A stretch of 21,642 bases of DNA from Candidatus Dadabacteria bacterium RIFCSPHIGHO2_12_FULL_53_21 (lineage in GTDB: Bacteria > Desulfobacterota_D > UBA1144 > Nemesobacterales > UBA2774): the NCBI GenBank assembly GCA_001775255.1, contig MFCJ01000087.1:1-21642 (forward strand). Direction: 5' to 3'. The notes under the pieces are model-generated. The model searched no databases. It was given only the letters and a program-made list of their open reading frames with translations, and was not told the DNA's origin. Position 1 is the first letter of the stretch; the number at the start of each line of letters is the position of its first letter. The translations under genes were made by a program, and so were the position numbers. This document shows positions 6,670-14,207 of the stretch, one piece after another.

Positions 6670-7668
6670 TTGAGACACCTTGCCGCGCTAACGGTTCTGG
6701 TATCGGCTTTTATTATTCTGGCGTGCGCTTCGCCCGGCTCCAGATATGACGGGGAGACCGGTAAGGGGCCCCTCTTCCCTGTGGAAAAGGACTTTAACTG
6801 GGGATTTATAGACAGAAAAGGGGATCTGGTAATACCCTACAAATACGAAGGTGCGGTCGATTTCTCGGAGGACAGGGCGCTCGTCAAGGTAGACGGCAAA
6901 TGGGGCTATATAAACGAGTTCGGCATAATGGTCATAACGCCCGGGTTCGAAGAGGCGCAGAAATTCTCGGAAGGGTTCGCTCAGGTCAAGATAGACGGCC
7001 GTTACGGATACATAGATAAAGTCGGCAAGGTCGTTTCCGAGCCCCGGTTCGAGAAGTCGGAGCCCTTCTCCGAAGGCCTCGCCGGCGTGAAAATCGACGG
7101 CAGGTGGGGCTATATCAACAAAGACGGGAAAATGGTTATCACACCCCGTTACGACAGGGCGTTCAGCTTCTCGGACGGCTATGCACTTGTCGTGGTCGAC
7201 GGTAAGGGCGGGTACATAAAGAAAAACGGGAAGGTCTTCATTAAACCCAAATACGAGTGGGCCGAGGGGTACTCGGAGGGGCTCGCCTGCGTTCTCCGCG
7301 ACGGGAAGTACGTGTATCTGGACAAATACGGTGAGGTAAAACTGAAGACCGACTTCGAGGGCGCGAGGCATTTCAAAGAAGGTGCGGCCGTGGTTACCAG
7401 GAACGGCAAACAGGGTTTTATAAACAAGACCGGGCTCGTTATAGTTCAGCCGGAATACGAAGAAGCGGGTGATTTTTCCGAAGGGCTCGCGACAATAAGG
7501 CAGAACGGCAAATGGGGTTTCGTCAACAAGAGGGGAGAGGTCGTCATAGCGCCCCGGTACCAGACCGCGGTAAGCTTTTCAGAGGGACTCGCGATAGTCG
7601 AGCTTGGAAACGGCAACTGGGCCTACATAGACAAGAAGGGGAAATTCGTATGGAAATCGTTCGAATGA
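6670..7668 (+). CDS. WG-repeat lipoprotein
   Basis: A 332-aa protein. The N terminus is a lipoprotein signal peptide with a hydrophobic stretch and a lipobox ending at Cys19 (ILAC). From about residue 44 to the end there are eight full WG repeats of about 34 residues plus a final partial one. Each has the pattern W-G-Y-I-[ND]-K-x-G-K, a short strand ending in P-x-[YF]-[ED], then F-S-E-G-L-A and a strand ending in D-G-[KR]. WG repeats form beta-rich solenoid or propeller-like surfaces; they have no enzymatic motif and their ligand is unknown. The start is TTG, supported by GAGAGGA ending about 6 nt upstream. It is probably anchored in the outer or inner membrane facing the periplasm. It ends 25 bp from the convergent transporter gene. 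Confidence 0.88.
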   Translation: MRHLAALTVLVSAFIILACASPGSRYDGETGKGPLFPVEKDFNWGFIDRKGDLVIPYKYEGAVDFSEDRALVKVDGKWGYINEFGIMVITPGFEEAQKFSEGFAQVKIDGRYGYIDKVGKVVSEPRFEKSEPFSEGLAGVKIDGRWGYINKDGKMVITPRYDRAFSFSDGYALVVVDGKGGYIKKNGKVFIKPKYEWAEGYSEGLACVLRDGKYVYLDKYGEVKLKTDFEGARHFKEGAAVVTRNGKQGFINKTGLVIVQPEYEEAGDFSEGLATIRQNGKWGFVNKRGEVVIAPRYQTAVSFSEGLAIVELGNGNWAYIDKKGKFVWKSFE

Positions 7669-7693
7669 GTATTACACAGTTGAATGCCGCCCG

Positions 7694-8635
7694 TCACCCG
7701 GCGCCTATCTTCTGAGCCTTTTCCTCGGCCGTCTCCTCTTCCGCGTTCCCGTTTTGCGGGGACTTCAATAGGCCCCCCGTCGAGCCTAATATAAGGGCCA
7801 CGCCCAGGAGCGTGGTAAGCTGAAACGCGTGCTGCCAGATGATAAGGTCGTACCCGGCCGAGAACCCGACCCTCATAAACCCGGCTGAAGCCACGCCCGG
7901 GGCTTCTCCGATCGAAAAAGCCTTGGTCATGGCGAGCTGGCCTACAGTCCCGAATACTCCGACGCCGGCAAGCATGAGGAGGTTCGCCGGTTTTTCCATG
8001 AACGAAAAATCGAATTCCTTACCGAGTATCAGTATCAGGACCAGGCACACCGCCGAGGCCGTTCCCGAGAAGTGCGCGACTATGGTCCTGGGATCGATGT
8101 CCTTCAGCTTTCTGAGGAGTATCATGACTATAGCGCCCGTGAAGGCGGCGAAGAGCGCAGCGAGCCCGGCGATGCTCTGGTCGGTTATGTGCGCATGCTC
8201 GACGAGTATGACCCCCGCCATCCCCAGGATTATGGAGAGCCATATCCTTTTGCTGGTCGTCTCGCCGAGGAGGAACCCCGCCAGGATGGCCACCCAGATG
8301 GGTCTCGATTCCGTGATGACCGCCACGTCCGATATGGGTAGCTTCGTCAGGGCGTAGAAGGTCGCAATCATTGCGGCGCAGCCGACCAGGCTCCTCAGCC
8401 AGAGAAGCGGTCTGTCGAAAAGGAACGGCTTTAATCCGGCGCGCCGCGTCAGGATGAGCGCTATCACGAAAGACATGAACATCCTGAGGAAGGCCAGTAT
8501 CAGCCAGTCGCATTCGCTGCCGAGGGCGTGTATGAGGGCCCCCATCGTCGCGAAATCGAACCCCCCCAGAATCATCCAGAAGAGCGCCTTGTTGTTTGCG
8601 TAAGAGAGAGAACTCAGGCCTTTTATTCTTTTCAT
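7694..8635 (-). CDS. EamA/DMT-family transporter
   Basis: A 313-aa integral membrane protein with the two-fold EamA repeat of the drug/metabolite transporter superfamily. About ten hydrophobic segments can be seen, starting with FWMILGGFDFATMGALIHAL and ending with LLGVALILGSTGGLL. Typical family marks are the RPLLWLRSLVG region, the FYALTKLPISDVAVITESRPIWVAILAG-type half-repeat centre (seen in pieces), and FGTVGQLAMTKAF plus the second PGVASAG segment. The C terminus (about 285-313) is a hydrophilic Glu-rich tail. Family members export amino acids, nucleotides or other metabolites, but the substrate cannot be predicted. A Shine-Dalgarno-like AAGGGA precedes the ATG on the minus strand. A 199-bp gap with hairpins separates it from the upstream hydrolase gene, so it may have its own promoter. 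Confidence 0.88.
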   Translation of the reverse strand: MKRIKGLSSLSYANNKALFWMILGGFDFATMGALIHALGSECDWLILAFLRMFMSFVIALILTRRAGLKPFLFDRPLLWLRSLVGCAAMIATFYALTKLPISDVAVITESRPIWVAILAGFLLGETTSKRIWLSIILGMAGVILVEHAHITDQSIAGLAALFAAFTGAIVMILLRKLKDIDPRTIVAHFSGTASAVCLVLILILGKEFDFSFMEKPANLLMLAGVGVFGTVGQLAMTKAFSIGEAPGVASAGFMRVGFSAGYDLIIWQHAFQLTTLLGVALILGSTGGLLKSPQNGNAEEETAEEKAQKIGAG

Positions 8636-8721
8636 TCGTTCCCTTTTGTAAGCGAGGACATCTGCCTGCTCTTCCGAGCCGGTATTTCCTTTACTCGTTC
8701 AAGACCGACAGGCTGATAAAA

Positions 8722-8751
8722 GGTATATGAATAATATACCCGAAGGCGGGT
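8722..8751 (-). terminator. Overlapping alternative hairpins between the hydrolase and transporter genes
   Basis: Read on the minus strand, ACCCG-CCTT-CGGGT (8738-8751) is followed by GGTATAT-TATTC-ATATACC (8722-8740) and then TTTTAT. The two hairpins share the GGT bases (8738-8740), so only one can form fully at a time. The second with its T-rich tail resembles a weak intrinsic terminator for the HAD/hydrolase transcript, about 95 bp after the hydrolase stop. The arms are AT-rich, so efficiency would be low. Confidence 0.4.
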
Positions 8752-8834
8752 CTCCGTATTAATTAACGGCTGCGGGCTTAGACGGATCGGCCCGGCTTCA
8801 GGGCGTTCTATGAATTCTTACGGGAGTTTTTGAT

Positions 8835-9635
8835 TCACAGGAGATGGTCGTGGTCCTTTAGAAACCTCATGACTATTTGATTGAATTCGTCCGGTTTTTC
8901 TATCGGGGGGACATGACCGCAGTGTTTAATCGTAACCAAGGTCGAGTTCTTTATCTTCTCCCTCAGGATCCTCGAATATTTAACGGGGACGAGTATGTCC
9001 TCTTCCCCTGCGATTATGAGCGTGGGGGCCTCTATTCCCGATACGCGGTCGCGGAGGTCGTGCCCCCTGCTGGCCCTCGAAAGGTTGACGACCGACTTTA
9101 CCGGGTTTAACGCCATATTGATCTCCTTCATCGCCATCATTCTGTCGAGGTTCTTTTTTGTGAACTCTTCGGAAAACAGATAGGGAAGGGCGACGTCGTA
9201 TCTGAGTTCGCCGCCCCCGGCCTCAGCCGATTTTATCCATGAAGTGATTACAAGCCCGAGGAGCGTATCCACGTATGAGCACGTATCCACCAAAACGAGC
9301 GCTCCCGTTTTCTCGGGGTAGCTGAGGGCGAAGTGCTGCGCTATCATGCCGCCGTTCGAGAGCCCGATAATGTGAGCTCTCGCTATCTCCAGCTTTTCCA
9401 TCAGTCCATGCAGGTCCTCAGCGTGCAGTTCCTGTGAATATTCCGTATCCGGCTTGTCCGACCCCCCCTGCCCCCTGCAGTCGTATCTCAGTATCCTGTA
9501 CCTTCTGCTGAAAGGCTCCACCTGCAGGAGCCAGCCGTTCAGGTCCATGGTCAGGCCGTTTATGAAAACTACGGGCGGCCCGTAACCCGATATCTCGTAT
9601 TGGAGTTCTATGGAGTCGATCTTTACTCTAGGCAT
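8835..9635 (-). CDS. Alpha/beta-fold hydrolase
   Basis: A 266-aa alpha/beta hydrolase resembling 3-oxoadipate enol-lactonases and carboxylesterases. The nucleophile elbow is GLSNGG with Ser93, the probable acid is Asp213 (AGEEDILVP) and the catalytic His is His241 (HCGHVPPIEKP). An oxyanion-hole segment VVFINGLTMD is near 22-31, and the family strand YDCRGQGGSDKP sits near 51-62. All catalytic residues are present, there is no signal peptide, and length is typical. The substrate is not evident; no aromatic degradation genes are nearby, which argues against enol-lactonase as the specific function. Its start codon overlaps the end of the upstream HAD gene by 8 bp, so the two are likely translationally coupled. 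Confidence 0.88.
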   Translation of the reverse strand: MPRVKIDSIELQYEISGYGPPVVFINGLTMDLNGWLLQVEPFSRRYRILRYDCRGQGGSDKPDTEYSQELHAEDLHGLMEKLEIARAHIIGLSNGGMIAQHFALSYPEKTGALVLVDTCSYVDTLLGLVITSWIKSAEAGGGELRYDVALPYLFSEEFTKKNLDRMMAMKEINMALNPVKSVVNLSRASRGHDLRDRVSGIEAPTLIIAGEEDILVPVKYSRILREKIKNSTLVTIKHCGHVPPIEKPDEFNQIVMRFLKDHDHLL

Positions 9636-10455
9636 ACTTCTCGGGCGTGCCCGGGGCGTCCTTAAAAAGGTCCCTCAGGTCCCTGATGACGTAGTCGGGT
9701 TTGGTTTCGGAATGTTTTATATCATCTTCGGAAGTGGATCCGGAAAGGGCGAGTATCGCCGCTATGCCCGCGTTCCTGCCCCCCTGAACGTCGGTGTCGA
9801 GACGGTCCCCTATTATCGCGAACCTCTCCCTGTCCCTGTGCAGGTGCTCGGCGAGCGCCACTTCGAACATTATCAGCTCGGGCTTGCCGGCCACTACAGC
9901 CTTCCTGCCGCACGCGGTCTCAATCGAGGCGAGCATCGCGCCCGTGGCCGGGATGAGCCCCTCGGGAGAAGGGTAGGCGGGGTCGCGGTTCGTGGCGAAA
10001 AATTCCGCCCCGCCGCGTATCGCGAGCGCCGCGAGCTTCATTTCCTCATAATGGAAATCGGGATGCCCGCCGACGATGACGAAGTCCGCTTTCTTGGCCT
10101 CCTCTCCGCTGACTAGCTCGAGCCCCGTAAGCCTTATTTCGTCCTTGAGTGAGCTGCTCCCGACGACGTATGCACTCTTGTCCCTGATGTCCGGGTAGGA
10201 GTTCCTGATATGGTATGCGATCGCCATTCCCGACGTAACGACGTCTCCCGGATTTACGACGATCCCCATCTCGCCGAGCTTTTTCGAATATTCCGCCGCG
10301 GTCTTTCCCGGATCGTTGGTCAGGAAGATTACTATCTTCCCGCTTCTCTTAAGGAGGTTTATAGTTTCGACTGCGCCCTCGGTCGGGCTCTCCCCCACGT
10401 ACACCACGCCGTCCAGGTCAATGAGAAAACAGTCGAATAGGTCAGCGAGTCTCAT
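9628..10455 (-). CDS. HAD-IIA phosphatase (NagD-like)
   Basis: A 275-aa haloacid dehalogenase superfamily phosphatase of subclass IIA (NagD/p-nitrophenylphosphatase/phosphoglycolate phosphatase type). Motif I is DLDGVVY with the nucleophile Asp13 and the acid Asp15. Motif II is FLTNDPGKT, in which Thr is followed by Asn as usual for the subclass. Motif III Lys is in VAGKPE, and motif IV is GDRLDTDVQGG. The C2 cap lies between motifs II and III. It probably dephosphorylates a small phosphorylated metabolite; phosphoglycolate or nucleoside monophosphates are typical for the family. No clear Shine-Dalgarno precedes the ATG. The gene overlaps the downstream hydrolase by 8 bp and starts 60 bp after the stop of the 107-aa orphan. 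Confidence 0.9.
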   Translation of the reverse strand: MRLADLFDCFLIDLDGVVYVGESPTEGAVETINLLKRSGKIVIFLTNDPGKTAAEYSKKLGEMGIVVNPGDVVTSGMAIAYHIRNSYPDIRDKSAYVVGSSSLKDEIRLTGLELVSGEEAKKADFVIVGGHPDFHYEEMKLAALAIRGGAEFFATNRDPAYPSPEGLIPATGAMLASIETACGRKAVVAGKPELIMFEVALAEHLHRDRERFAIIGDRLDTDVQGGRNAGIAAILALSGSTSEDDIKHSETKPDYVIRDLRDLFKDAPGTPEKYA

Positions 10456-10515
10456 TAAGGTTAGTTCGGAGGGGGGGATCTAAAAATACAATCCTGGGGC
10501 TTTGACCTGCCGAAA

Positions 10516-10839
10516 TCAGCCCCAAATGTGCCTCATCAGCTCTTCCTGCTTATCGTCTCCGGATTCCTTTTTGAAGAGCGATATTACCCTCAGCTGGTCG
10601 TCCTGCGAGATCTCTACCCCGATCAGGTTCAGCACGTCCACCGCCGCCTGCCTGTAGCCGTCGTAGAACCCTTCCCCTTCCCCGGATGCCCTTACGGTCT
10701 TTGAGTCGAGAAATAGCGCTATCGCGGCGAACTCGGGGGGTACGTCATCGGCGATCTCGAGATGGTATCCTTCCATATGGCCGACGAGCAGGTGGTTTTG
10801 CCATGCCTGGATGACTTTCTCTATTTCTTCCTTCTTCAT
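10516..10839 (-). CDS. Hypothetical protein, 107 aa, unrecognised
   Basis: I do not recognise this family. The protein is acidic, probably cytoplasmic (no signal peptide or membrane segment) and mostly helical by eye. It starts with a charged helix (MKKEEIEKVIQAWQNHL), has a FAAIALFLDSKTVR segment and a central GEGFYDGYRQAAVDVLNLIG stretch rich in small and aromatic residues, and ends in EELMRHIWG. The reading frame has the same codon style as its neighbours, which supports it being real. The ribosome binding site is weak (AGG 8 nt before the ATG). It lies 110 bp downstream of the EIIA gene and 60 bp upstream of the HAD gene, so it may be the tail of the sigma-54/PTS cluster or the head of the HAD/hydrolase pair. 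Confidence 0.65.
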   Translation of the reverse strand: MKKEEIEKVIQAWQNHLLVGHMEGYHLEIADDVPPEFAAIALFLDSKTVRASGEGEGFYDGYRQAAVDVLNLIGVEISQDDQLRVISLFKKESGDDKQEELMRHIWG

Positions 10840-10949
10840 AACAATAACCTAACTACTATTCCCGTGAGCTTCAAGTATTAAGGGTACACAAGCATGCCCC
10901 GAGTCCGTTAACACGGTCCCGGCGTGGTCCGGCTGTAACCGCTCCCCCC

Positions 10950-11363
10950 TCAGCCGTTCCTGTTGTGAAGGAGCTTGCTGGCGACGATTATATTGTCCCT
11001 GCCCGCAGCCTCCGCTATCTTGACTGCTTCATCCAGCTTGACTTTATCCGAAAGCGTGGCGAGCTTGAGGAGCATCGGCAGGTTGACCCCGGAGATCACT
11101 TCCACGTTGTTTTCTTCGAGGAATGTGAGGCTGATGTTGGAAGGCGTCCCTCCGAACATATCGGTGACGAGAAGTATGCCGTCTTTCCCCTTCACCTTTT
11201 TAATGGCGTTTTTTATTTCCTGCTTGAAAGTCTCGAACTCCCTGTCGGGGTGAAGGCAGACCCCTTCCATTTTCACGGGCGGGTTCGACGAGAGTACGAA
11301 ATTCACGGCCGCGATCAGTTCCTTTGCCAGCTCTCCGTGGGTTACTACCACAATGCCTACCAT
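10950..11363 (-). CDS. PTS EIIA component, mannose family
   Basis: A 137-aa EIIA domain of the mannose (Man) type of the phosphotransferase system. It shows the N-terminal strand MVGIVVVTHGELA, in which His9 is the predicted phosphorylation site, followed by the ILLVTDMFGGTPSN motif and the VISGVNLPMLLKL segment, all typical. EIIA-Man normally passes phosphate from HPr to an EIIB partner, but no EIIB, EIIC or EIID follows here. It therefore probably works as a signalling or regulatory phospho-acceptor, as is common in clusters of this type. The start has a good AAGGAG 9 nt upstream. The gene lies 13 bp after rapZ and is probably the last gene of that operon. Confidence 0.93.
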   Translation of the reverse strand: MVGIVVVTHGELAKELIAAVNFVLSSNPPVKMEGVCLHPDREFETFKQEIKNAIKKVKGKDGILLVTDMFGGTPSNISLTFLEENNVEVISGVNLPMLLKLATLSDKVKLDEAVKIAEAAGRDNIIVASKLLHNRNG

Positions 11364-11376
11364 CCCGGTTATCTCC

Positions 11377-12228
11377 TTAGCTCTTTGATATGTCCCTGTG
11401 TATCGTAACGGGAGACAGGTGTTTGAAATGTTCGGACAATTTTTTGGTGATGACGACAGACCTGTGCTTTCCCCCTGTACACCCTACGGCGATCGTGAGA
11501 TATGATTTCCCCTCCTTCTCATACCTCGGTATGAGGAATTCGAGGAATTCGGTAAGTTTTTTGAAATACTCTTTCGTAACCTCTTTGCTCAGTACGAATT
11601 CAACGATCTCGTCGTCGAGGCCGTTTAGCTCCTTGAGCTCTTCGACAAAAAAGGGGTTCGGTAAAAATCTTACGTCGAAGACCATATCGGCGTCATAAGG
11701 GTGTCCGTGTTTATATCCGAAGGACAATATGTTGACGAGCAGTTTCTGAGAGTGCGATTTATCGAATTTGCTTTTAATAAGCTCCTTCAGTTCGTGTACG
11801 TTGAAATCTGAAGTATCTATGCTATAGCTCGAGAGTTCCTTAAGGTCTTTCAGCATTTCCCTCTCTTTGGATATCCCTTCGAGAATATTCCCGTTGACCG
11901 ATAGCGGGTGTTTCCTGCGCGTTTCCTTGTATCTCCTGACGAGCGCTGTGTCCGAAGAGTCGAGGAAGATTACGTCGATCGGATGGCCTTTCTCCTTCAG
12001 GTCTTTTATGACCTCAGGCGCACCCTTGAAAAATACCCCTTCGCGGATATCAACGACTAGAGCGATCTTATTGATATCCCCCTGGGAATTCTCGCAAAGC
12101 TCGATAAATTTCGGGAGCAGCATCATCGGGAGGTTATCGATGCAGTAATAGCCCAGGTCCTCGAGAACGTTCATTGCGGTGCTTTTACCCGAGCCGGAAA
12201 CGCCGCTGATGATAACCAGATTAGTCAT
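11377..12228 (-). CDS. rapZ: RapZ/YvcJ-family P-loop nucleotide-binding adapter
   Basis: RapZ is a GTP/ATP-binding protein. In Escherichia coli it guides RNase E to the GlmZ small RNA, and in Gram-positives the homologue YvcJ binds nucleotide sugars. Starting at the ATG at 12228 gives 283 aa, the usual length. Walker A is GVSGSGKST (9-17). The family segment DNLPMMLLPKF is near 31-41, VVDIREG is around 60, and FLDSSDTALVRRYKETRRKHPL follows in pieces. The C-terminal domain has the conserved GYKHGHPYDAD and GCTGGKHRSV motifs. An in-frame TTG at 12261 would overlap the hprK stop and add 11 residues, but it lacks a Shine-Dalgarno and those residues are not family-like. Whether a GlmZ-type RNA exists in this organism is unknown. 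Confidence 0.96.
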   Translation of the reverse strand: MTNLVIISGVSGSGKSTAMNVLEDLGYYCIDNLPMMLLPKFIELCENSQGDINKIALVVDIREGVFFKGAPEVIKDLKEKGHPIDVIFLDSSDTALVRRYKETRRKHPLSVNGNILEGISKEREMLKDLKELSSYSIDTSDFNVHELKELIKSKFDKSHSQKLLVNILSFGYKHGHPYDADMVFDVRFLPNPFFVEELKELNGLDDEIVEFVLSKEVTKEYFKKLTEFLEFLIPRYEKEGKSYLTIAVGCTGGKHRSVVITKKLSEHFKHLSPVTIHRDISKS

Positions 12229-12257
12229 TAAATTCCATTTTGGCGGCGTGCTGATAT

Positions 12258-13181
12258 TCAAGTGTCGAAATTATAGGACGAGCGGACGCCGCTCATTTTC
12301 AATAATTGATTTCGTGCGCCTACTTCTATTATAGTAGCCGTATTTCTGCCGGGGCTTACGGGGATGACCAAATGGGGGAGCTGTACGCCGAGGATGCTGT
12401 AATTACTGGTTTCGATTCCGAGCCTGTCGTATTCCGTGCCCGGATCCCACTGAACAAGCTCTATAACCATGTCGATCTCTCTCTTGTCCATAACCGATGT
12501 CGTCCCGAACAGGTCTTTTATATTAATTATACCTACACCCCTGACTTCCATGAGGTGTTTTATTCGCTCGGGTCCGTTTCCGACGAGCTTCGATACTCCG
12601 ACTTTCCTTATCTCGACGATGTCGTCAGAGATGAGTTTAGAACCTCTGTTTATTAAGTCAAGAGCGCATTCGCTTTTGCCGATACCGCTCTTTCCGAGTA
12701 TCAAAACCCCGAGTCTGTGTATGTCCATCAGCACGCCGTGGACAGTCGCGAAGGGGGCGAGCCTGACCTCCAGTATCTCCTGGAGGAGCGAGATCAGCTT
12801 TCCCGTATAGAGCCTGGTCGTAAAAAGCGGGATGTCCCTCTTGTTGCAGGACGCCTTCAGCGCCTCGTCCGGTTCGAGCTCTTTTGAGATTATGAAGCAG
12901 GGGACGTCCTGGAACGCGAGGCTCTTGGTAACGCTCTCTTTCTCGATCCCCTTGAGCCTTTCGAAATAAGCTATCTCAGTCTTGCCGAGTATCTGGATCG
13001 TGCCTTGTTCGAGCTTCAAATCCGGGTCCAGCAGCTTGAGTCCCGGTTTCTGTATCCTGTCCGAGTATATCTCGCGCGAAAGCCCCTTACGGCCGGCGAT
13101 CAGCTCTATCTGGAGCTCATCGCCCCATGTTTTCAATAGTTCTTCGACTCGGAGTGTGGTCACGTTTTCAGAGTCTCGCAT
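12258..13181 (-). CDS. hprK: HPr kinase/phosphorylase
   Basis: HprK phosphorylates or dephosphorylates a Ser of HPr in response to energy state and so controls PTS activity and carbon signalling. The 307-aa product has an N-terminal MurF-like domain (about 1-135) and the catalytic domain after it. His148 sits in TVHGVLMDI, Walker A is GKSGIGKS (163-170), and Asp186-Asp187 follow in LISDDIVEI. The signature MEVRGVGIINIKDLFG lies at 211-226, and the C-terminal PGRNTATIIEVGARN segment is in place. All key residues known in Lactobacillus HprK are conserved. It overlaps the end of ptsN by 14 bp. No ptsH (HPr) gene is in the window, so the substrate must be encoded elsewhere. Confidence 0.97.
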   Translation of the reverse strand: MRDSENVTTLRVEELLKTWGDELQIELIAGRKGLSREIYSDRIQKPGLKLLDPDLKLEQGTIQILGKTEIAYFERLKGIEKESVTKSLAFQDVPCFIISKELEPDEALKASCNKRDIPLFTTRLYTGKLISLLQEILEVRLAPFATVHGVLMDIHRLGVLILGKSGIGKSECALDLINRGSKLISDDIVEIRKVGVSKLVGNGPERIKHLMEVRGVGIINIKDLFGTTSVMDKREIDMVIELVQWDPGTEYDRLGIETSNYSILGVQLPHLVIPVSPGRNTATIIEVGARNQLLKMSGVRSSYNFDT

Positions 13182-13629
13182 CTTCCATGATTATGGAATC
13201 GTATATCTCGTCCTGGGTTTCGAGGGTCATTAACCTTGCGCGGAGCTCCGGGTTCTTGAATATCTTGGAGATCCTCGCGAGGAGCTGGATATGAGCCCCT
13301 ATGGAGGTCTCGGGCGCGACCAGTATGATGAACAGGTGGGTCAGCTTTGAGTCGAGCGAGTCGTAGTCTACGCCTTCTATGCTTCTCCCGAAACCGGCTA
13401 TGATATCCGATACGCCGCTCATCTTGGCATGCGGTATCGCGACCCCGGAATCGACAGCCGTGCTGCAGAGCTTTTCCCTTTCCATGAGCACTTCGATCAG
13501 TTTTTCGTCATTGATATTCGGGTATGCCGAGGCTAAATTTTCCGCGAGCTCCCTGATTACATCCGGCTTTGATCTGGATTGGAGGTTGGGAATAACTGTT
13601 TTACGTTCCAGCACATCGGAGATTTTCAT
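13168..13629 (-). CDS. ptsN: PTS EIIA-Ntr (PtsN)
   Basis: A 153-aa EIIA of the fructose/nitrogen-regulatory type. The phosphorylation site His67 lies in SGVAIPHAKM, with the family's CSTAVDSG segment before it. LTHLFIILVAPETSIGAHIQLLARIS, seen in pieces, is the usual core. PtsN takes phosphate from NPr/HPr and regulates potassium transport, nitrogen and envelope responses rather than sugar uptake; the position two genes after rpoN matches the classical location in many proteobacteria. There is no recognisable Shine-Dalgarno before the ATG, so translation probably depends on coupling to hpf, whose stop lies 17 bp upstream. It overlaps hprK by 14 bp. Confidence 0.95.
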   Translation of the reverse strand: MKISDVLERKTVIPNLQSRSKPDVIRELAENLASAYPNINDEKLIEVLMEREKLCSTAVDSGVAIPHAKMSGVSDIIAGFGRSIEGVDYDSLDSKLTHLFIILVAPETSIGAHIQLLARISKIFKNPELRARLMTLETQDEIYDSIIMEDARL

Positions 13630-13646
13630 CGCGTCGCTTGTCAGCT

Positions 13647-14207
13647 TCAGGGCTCAATTAAGGTTACTTGTCCTCCGTCGTCGATATAAAGCACGTTCAT
13701 ATCGTTACTGGCGCTGTTTCGGAAGGTGACGAAGTTCGCGTCGGAGACGTGGAGCTGTAAGGAGGCTTCTTTTACAGTCATGGGTTTTTCGGGCAGCTTG
13801 CGGACCCTTATATTCGTTATATTCGTTAATTTCCCGATACCGCTTTCCGAAGCGGCGGTCCCGCCCGGGGCGCCTTCTTTATTCCTTGCCACGGTCCTTC
13901 TCTTGGACGTTTTCTTTTTGTCCGTCTCTTTCTTGAGCTGCTTGATGATAACGTCTACGGCGCTGTCAATCGCCGTGTACATGTCGGTAGTTTCAAACGA
14001 GCTCGCGGCCTTGAGACTCCTGCTGTTGATGGATATCTCCGCCGTGTCCCTGAACTTCTCGGATGACAGAACGAAGTTCACGTCACACGCCTCAGCGCCT
14101 GATTTCAAATACTTCTCTATCCTCTTAGATTTTTTTACGGCGTAAGACTTAAGCTTTTCGGGGTCCCGGTTATTGTTTATATGTCTCGTCGTTACTCTTA
14201 CTCTCAT
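13647..14207 (-). CDS. hpf: Ribosome hibernation promoting factor, long form
   Basis: The protein binds the 30S subunit and promotes 100S dimers in resting cells. Starting at the ATG at 14207 gives 186 aa: an N-terminal S30AE/HPF domain (MRVRVTTRHINNN, a helix with KLKSYAVKKSKRIEKYL, then TAEISINSRS and a second helix ending in IIKQLKKE). A basic, Gly/Ala-rich linker follows at about 100-135, and a C-terminal dimerisation domain covers about 140-186 (MTVKEASLQLHVSDANFVTF). The two-domain layout is the long HPF form. The upstream in-frame extension to 14279 is not family-like, while GGGAAG about 7 nt before the ATG on the minus strand favours this start. The gene overlaps the end of rpoN by 38 bp, which suggests coupled translation. 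Confidence 0.93.
   Translation of the reverse strand: MRVRVTTRHINNNRDPEKLKSYAVKKSKRIEKYLKSGAEACDVNFVLSSEKFRDTAEISINSRSLKAASSFETTDMYTAIDSAVDVIIKQLKKETDKKKTSKRRTVARNKEGAPGGTAASESGIGKLTNITNIRVRKLPEKPMTVKEASLQLHVSDANFVTFRNSASNDMNVLYIDDGGQVTLIEP

Noticed and set aside
6688..7371. 227-codon open frame on the minus strand
   Set aside because: Antisense to the WG-repeat gene; its apparent repeats merely mirror the WG repeats.
12229..12261. Longer rapZ starting at TTG 12261
   Set aside because: There is no Shine-Dalgarno and the 11 extra residues are not seen in the family; ATG 12228 gives the standard N terminus.
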